64,000 nt of DNA, from NCBI RefSeq assembly GCF_024172165.1, contig NZ_JAMZEB010000002.1, positions 6,469,501-6,533,500 of the forward strand. Reading direction: 5' to 3'. How positions within the stretch are numbered: position 1 is the first letter of the stretch; every line of letters begins with the position of its first letter. The notes beneath the pieces were generated by a model. That model ran no database searches. It was not told the origin of the DNA and was given only the letters and a program-made list of their open reading frames with translations. The position numbers and the translations under genes were made by a program. This document shows positions 63,103-64,000 of this stretch, in pieces. The DNA is from Nonomuraea thailandensis. Lineage in GTDB: Bacteria; Actinomycetota; Actinomycetes; Streptosporangiales; Streptosporangiaceae.

Positions 63103-64000
63103 ATGGGAAGCGTTGTTTTAGATCTCGCCGTTAGCCTCGTCGCAGCCTTTGTGATCCTTTCGCTGGTGGTGTACGGAATCAGCGAGGCAATATTCGCAGC
63201 GTTCTCCACACGCCCCAAATTTCTGTGGGCATACTTACGCGACACTCTAGATGGCGGAATTGCTACCGGCGAAGGCTGGCTACCAGTCTCCACGGCCAGC
63301 ACCGTTCGCATCTTGCGCTTCACCAGGGATCCGCGCCCAGCGTATTCAGACGAGCCTCCGCCGCCTTTGCCTGATGCGTCCAAACTCCCCAACTGCACGT
63401 TCACCGAGCTACTATACGAGCGCATTCGCGAAATGGACCATGCTAGAGGCAGGCGTACCAGCATTAGTCACATTCCAGCTAAGCGCTTCGCCTTAGCGAT
63501 CAGCGAAATTTCTGAGGCTTTCAGTAGCGTGGAACAGATGCTCGATTCTATGAAAGCCAGGCACAGTCCAGCGCATGCGCCGTTAAGTGCACTCTGGGCA
63601 GGCTCGCAAGGCGACTACGATCGGTTCCAGCGAGGAGTAGAAGAGTGGTTCGTGGCCGAGATGCAGCAGTTGAACAGGCTTTATCGCCGCCACACCCGGG
63701 GCCCGTTGATGGTGCTCAGTACACTACTGACAATTTTCTTTACAATAGACTCATTTGAATACGTCCAAGCAATTATCGACGATAACGCCCTCCGAAGCCT
63801 GCTATCTGCTAACGACACAATCGCCGAACCGCTTGCCGCAAGGTGCCGCCTAGAAGAGGGCGGATCCTACTGCCTCAGCCAACCACCGATCATCCAGGTA
63901 TTCGGCAATGCACCGATCAGCATGTCGTTCTCTACTGGCCCGCCAACTGCACACTGGAACGGCGTAGAGTGGATGGAGCGACTTATCACTCCTCCTCACT
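63103..64000 (+). CDS. Membrane protein of unknown function (3'-truncated by window)
   Basis: Open from ATG 63103 (AAGGTGG before it; GTG 63091/63094 also in frame) to the window end, 299 residues seen. The N-terminus is a membrane helix (~5-26: LDLAVSLVAAFVILSLVVYG), then a cytoplasmic helical region (~80-190) and a second helix (~196-218: PLMVLSTLLTIFFTI). A Cys pair follows (CRLEEGGSYCLS). Its GC content is visibly lower than the surroundings, with A/T-ending codons, which suggests a different origin. No family recognised; may be host or a moron gene. Confidence 0.7.
   Translation, partial: MGSVVLDLAVSLVAAFVILSLVVYGISEAIFAAFSTRPKFLWAYLRDTLDGGIATGEGWLPVSTASTVRILRFTRDPRPAYSDEPPPPLPDASKLPNCTFTELLYERIREMDHARGRRTSISHIPAKRFALAISEISEAFSSVEQMLDSMKARHSPAHAPLSALWAGSQGDYDRFQRGVEEWFVAEMQQLNRLYRRHTRGPLMVLSTLLTIFFTIDSFEYVQAIIDDNALRSLLSANDTIAEPLAARCRLEEGGSYCLSQPPIIQVFGNAPISMSFSTGPPTAHWNGVEWMERLITPPH

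Noticed and set aside
62816..63464. Minus-strand open frames around 62.8-63.5 kb
   Set aside because: Trp/Arg/Ser-rich with no site or motif; the second is antisense to the membrane-protein gene.
63478..63502. TAAGCGCTTCGCCTTAGCG, resembling the dyad element
   Set aside because: It lacks the GCGGNACCGC core; likely chance in a coding region.
1..64000. tRNA, rRNA and CRISPR array
   Set aside because: I saw no cloverleaf-type sequence with a T-loop, no rRNA-like sequence and no regularly spaced repeats. A covariance-model scan would be needed to be sure.

Overview
The window is GC-rich actinomycete DNA (Streptomyces/Streptosporangiales-like). The signs are near-universal G/C at third codon positions, a WhiB-type regulator, secreted proteins of actinomycete type, and phage genes resembling those of Streptomyces and related phages. 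About 60 kb of it is one tailed, siphovirus-like temperate phage. It is probably a prophage, because the first 3.1 kb carries unrelated chromosomal genes.

Layout. (1) 1-3136, plus strand: host-like genes. These are the 3' end of a thiopeptide/lanthipeptide-type dehydratase domain gene, a conserved unknown, a small ORF, a HAD-like hydrolase and an endonuclease/exonuclease/phosphatase-fold enzyme. A 16-bp perfect hairpin at 3171-3206 closes this block. (2) 3225-28876, minus strand: the late operon, read right to left. It runs small and large terminase, unknown structural genes, portal, Mu-F-like minor capsid protein, scaffold, P22-like major capsid protein, head-tail connectors, tail tube, frameshifted tail assembly chaperone, tape measure, distal tail protein, two paralogous ~900-residue tail proteins, then the lysis genes (XhlA-like, amidase, holin). 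(3) 28909-32099: an ASCH protein and a three-gene operon (unknown, ParB-like, ABC ATPase fused to a GNAT domain), which may be a DNA-modification cassette. (4) 32260-35688: two secreted cargo proteins, a tiny Cys/His protein, the tyrosine integrase and a membrane protein. (5) 35717-53347, minus strand: regulators, a collagen-like membrane protein, a replication initiator carrying iterons inside its own gene, a J-domain protein, a homing-endonuclease-like protein, WhiB, a RuvC-like protein, a phiC31-gp3-like protein and a PD-(D/E)XK nuclease. (6) 53632-57476, mostly plus strand: the immunity-like region. It holds a Cro/CI-type regulator, then an XRE regulator, an HExxH peptidase and a seven-helix-type membrane protein. 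(7) 57555-62744, mostly minus strand: a double-wHTH GntR protein, a DnaQ-like exonuclease, a second ParB-like protein, a ribbon-helix-helix-like protein, a Cys-cluster protein and HU. (8) From 63103: a less GC-rich membrane-protein gene that runs off the window and may be host.

Two repeat families appear to tie the phage together. One is a ~20-bp dyad element (consensus near AWNGCGGTACCGCTTTTAGC) found at nine scattered places, mostly at gene junctions. The other is a TGACGCRTCA-like operator clustered at the regulator promoter (53.45-53.60 kb), in the gap at 39.99-40.04 kb and upstream of HU (62.80 kb). Their spread from 3.85 to 62.8 kb argues that the whole stretch is one genetic unit. The integrase, however, lies in the middle rather than at an end. 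I could not find attL/attR direct repeats by eye, so the exact prophage boundaries are unknown. I saw no tRNA, rRNA, IS element or CRISPR array.
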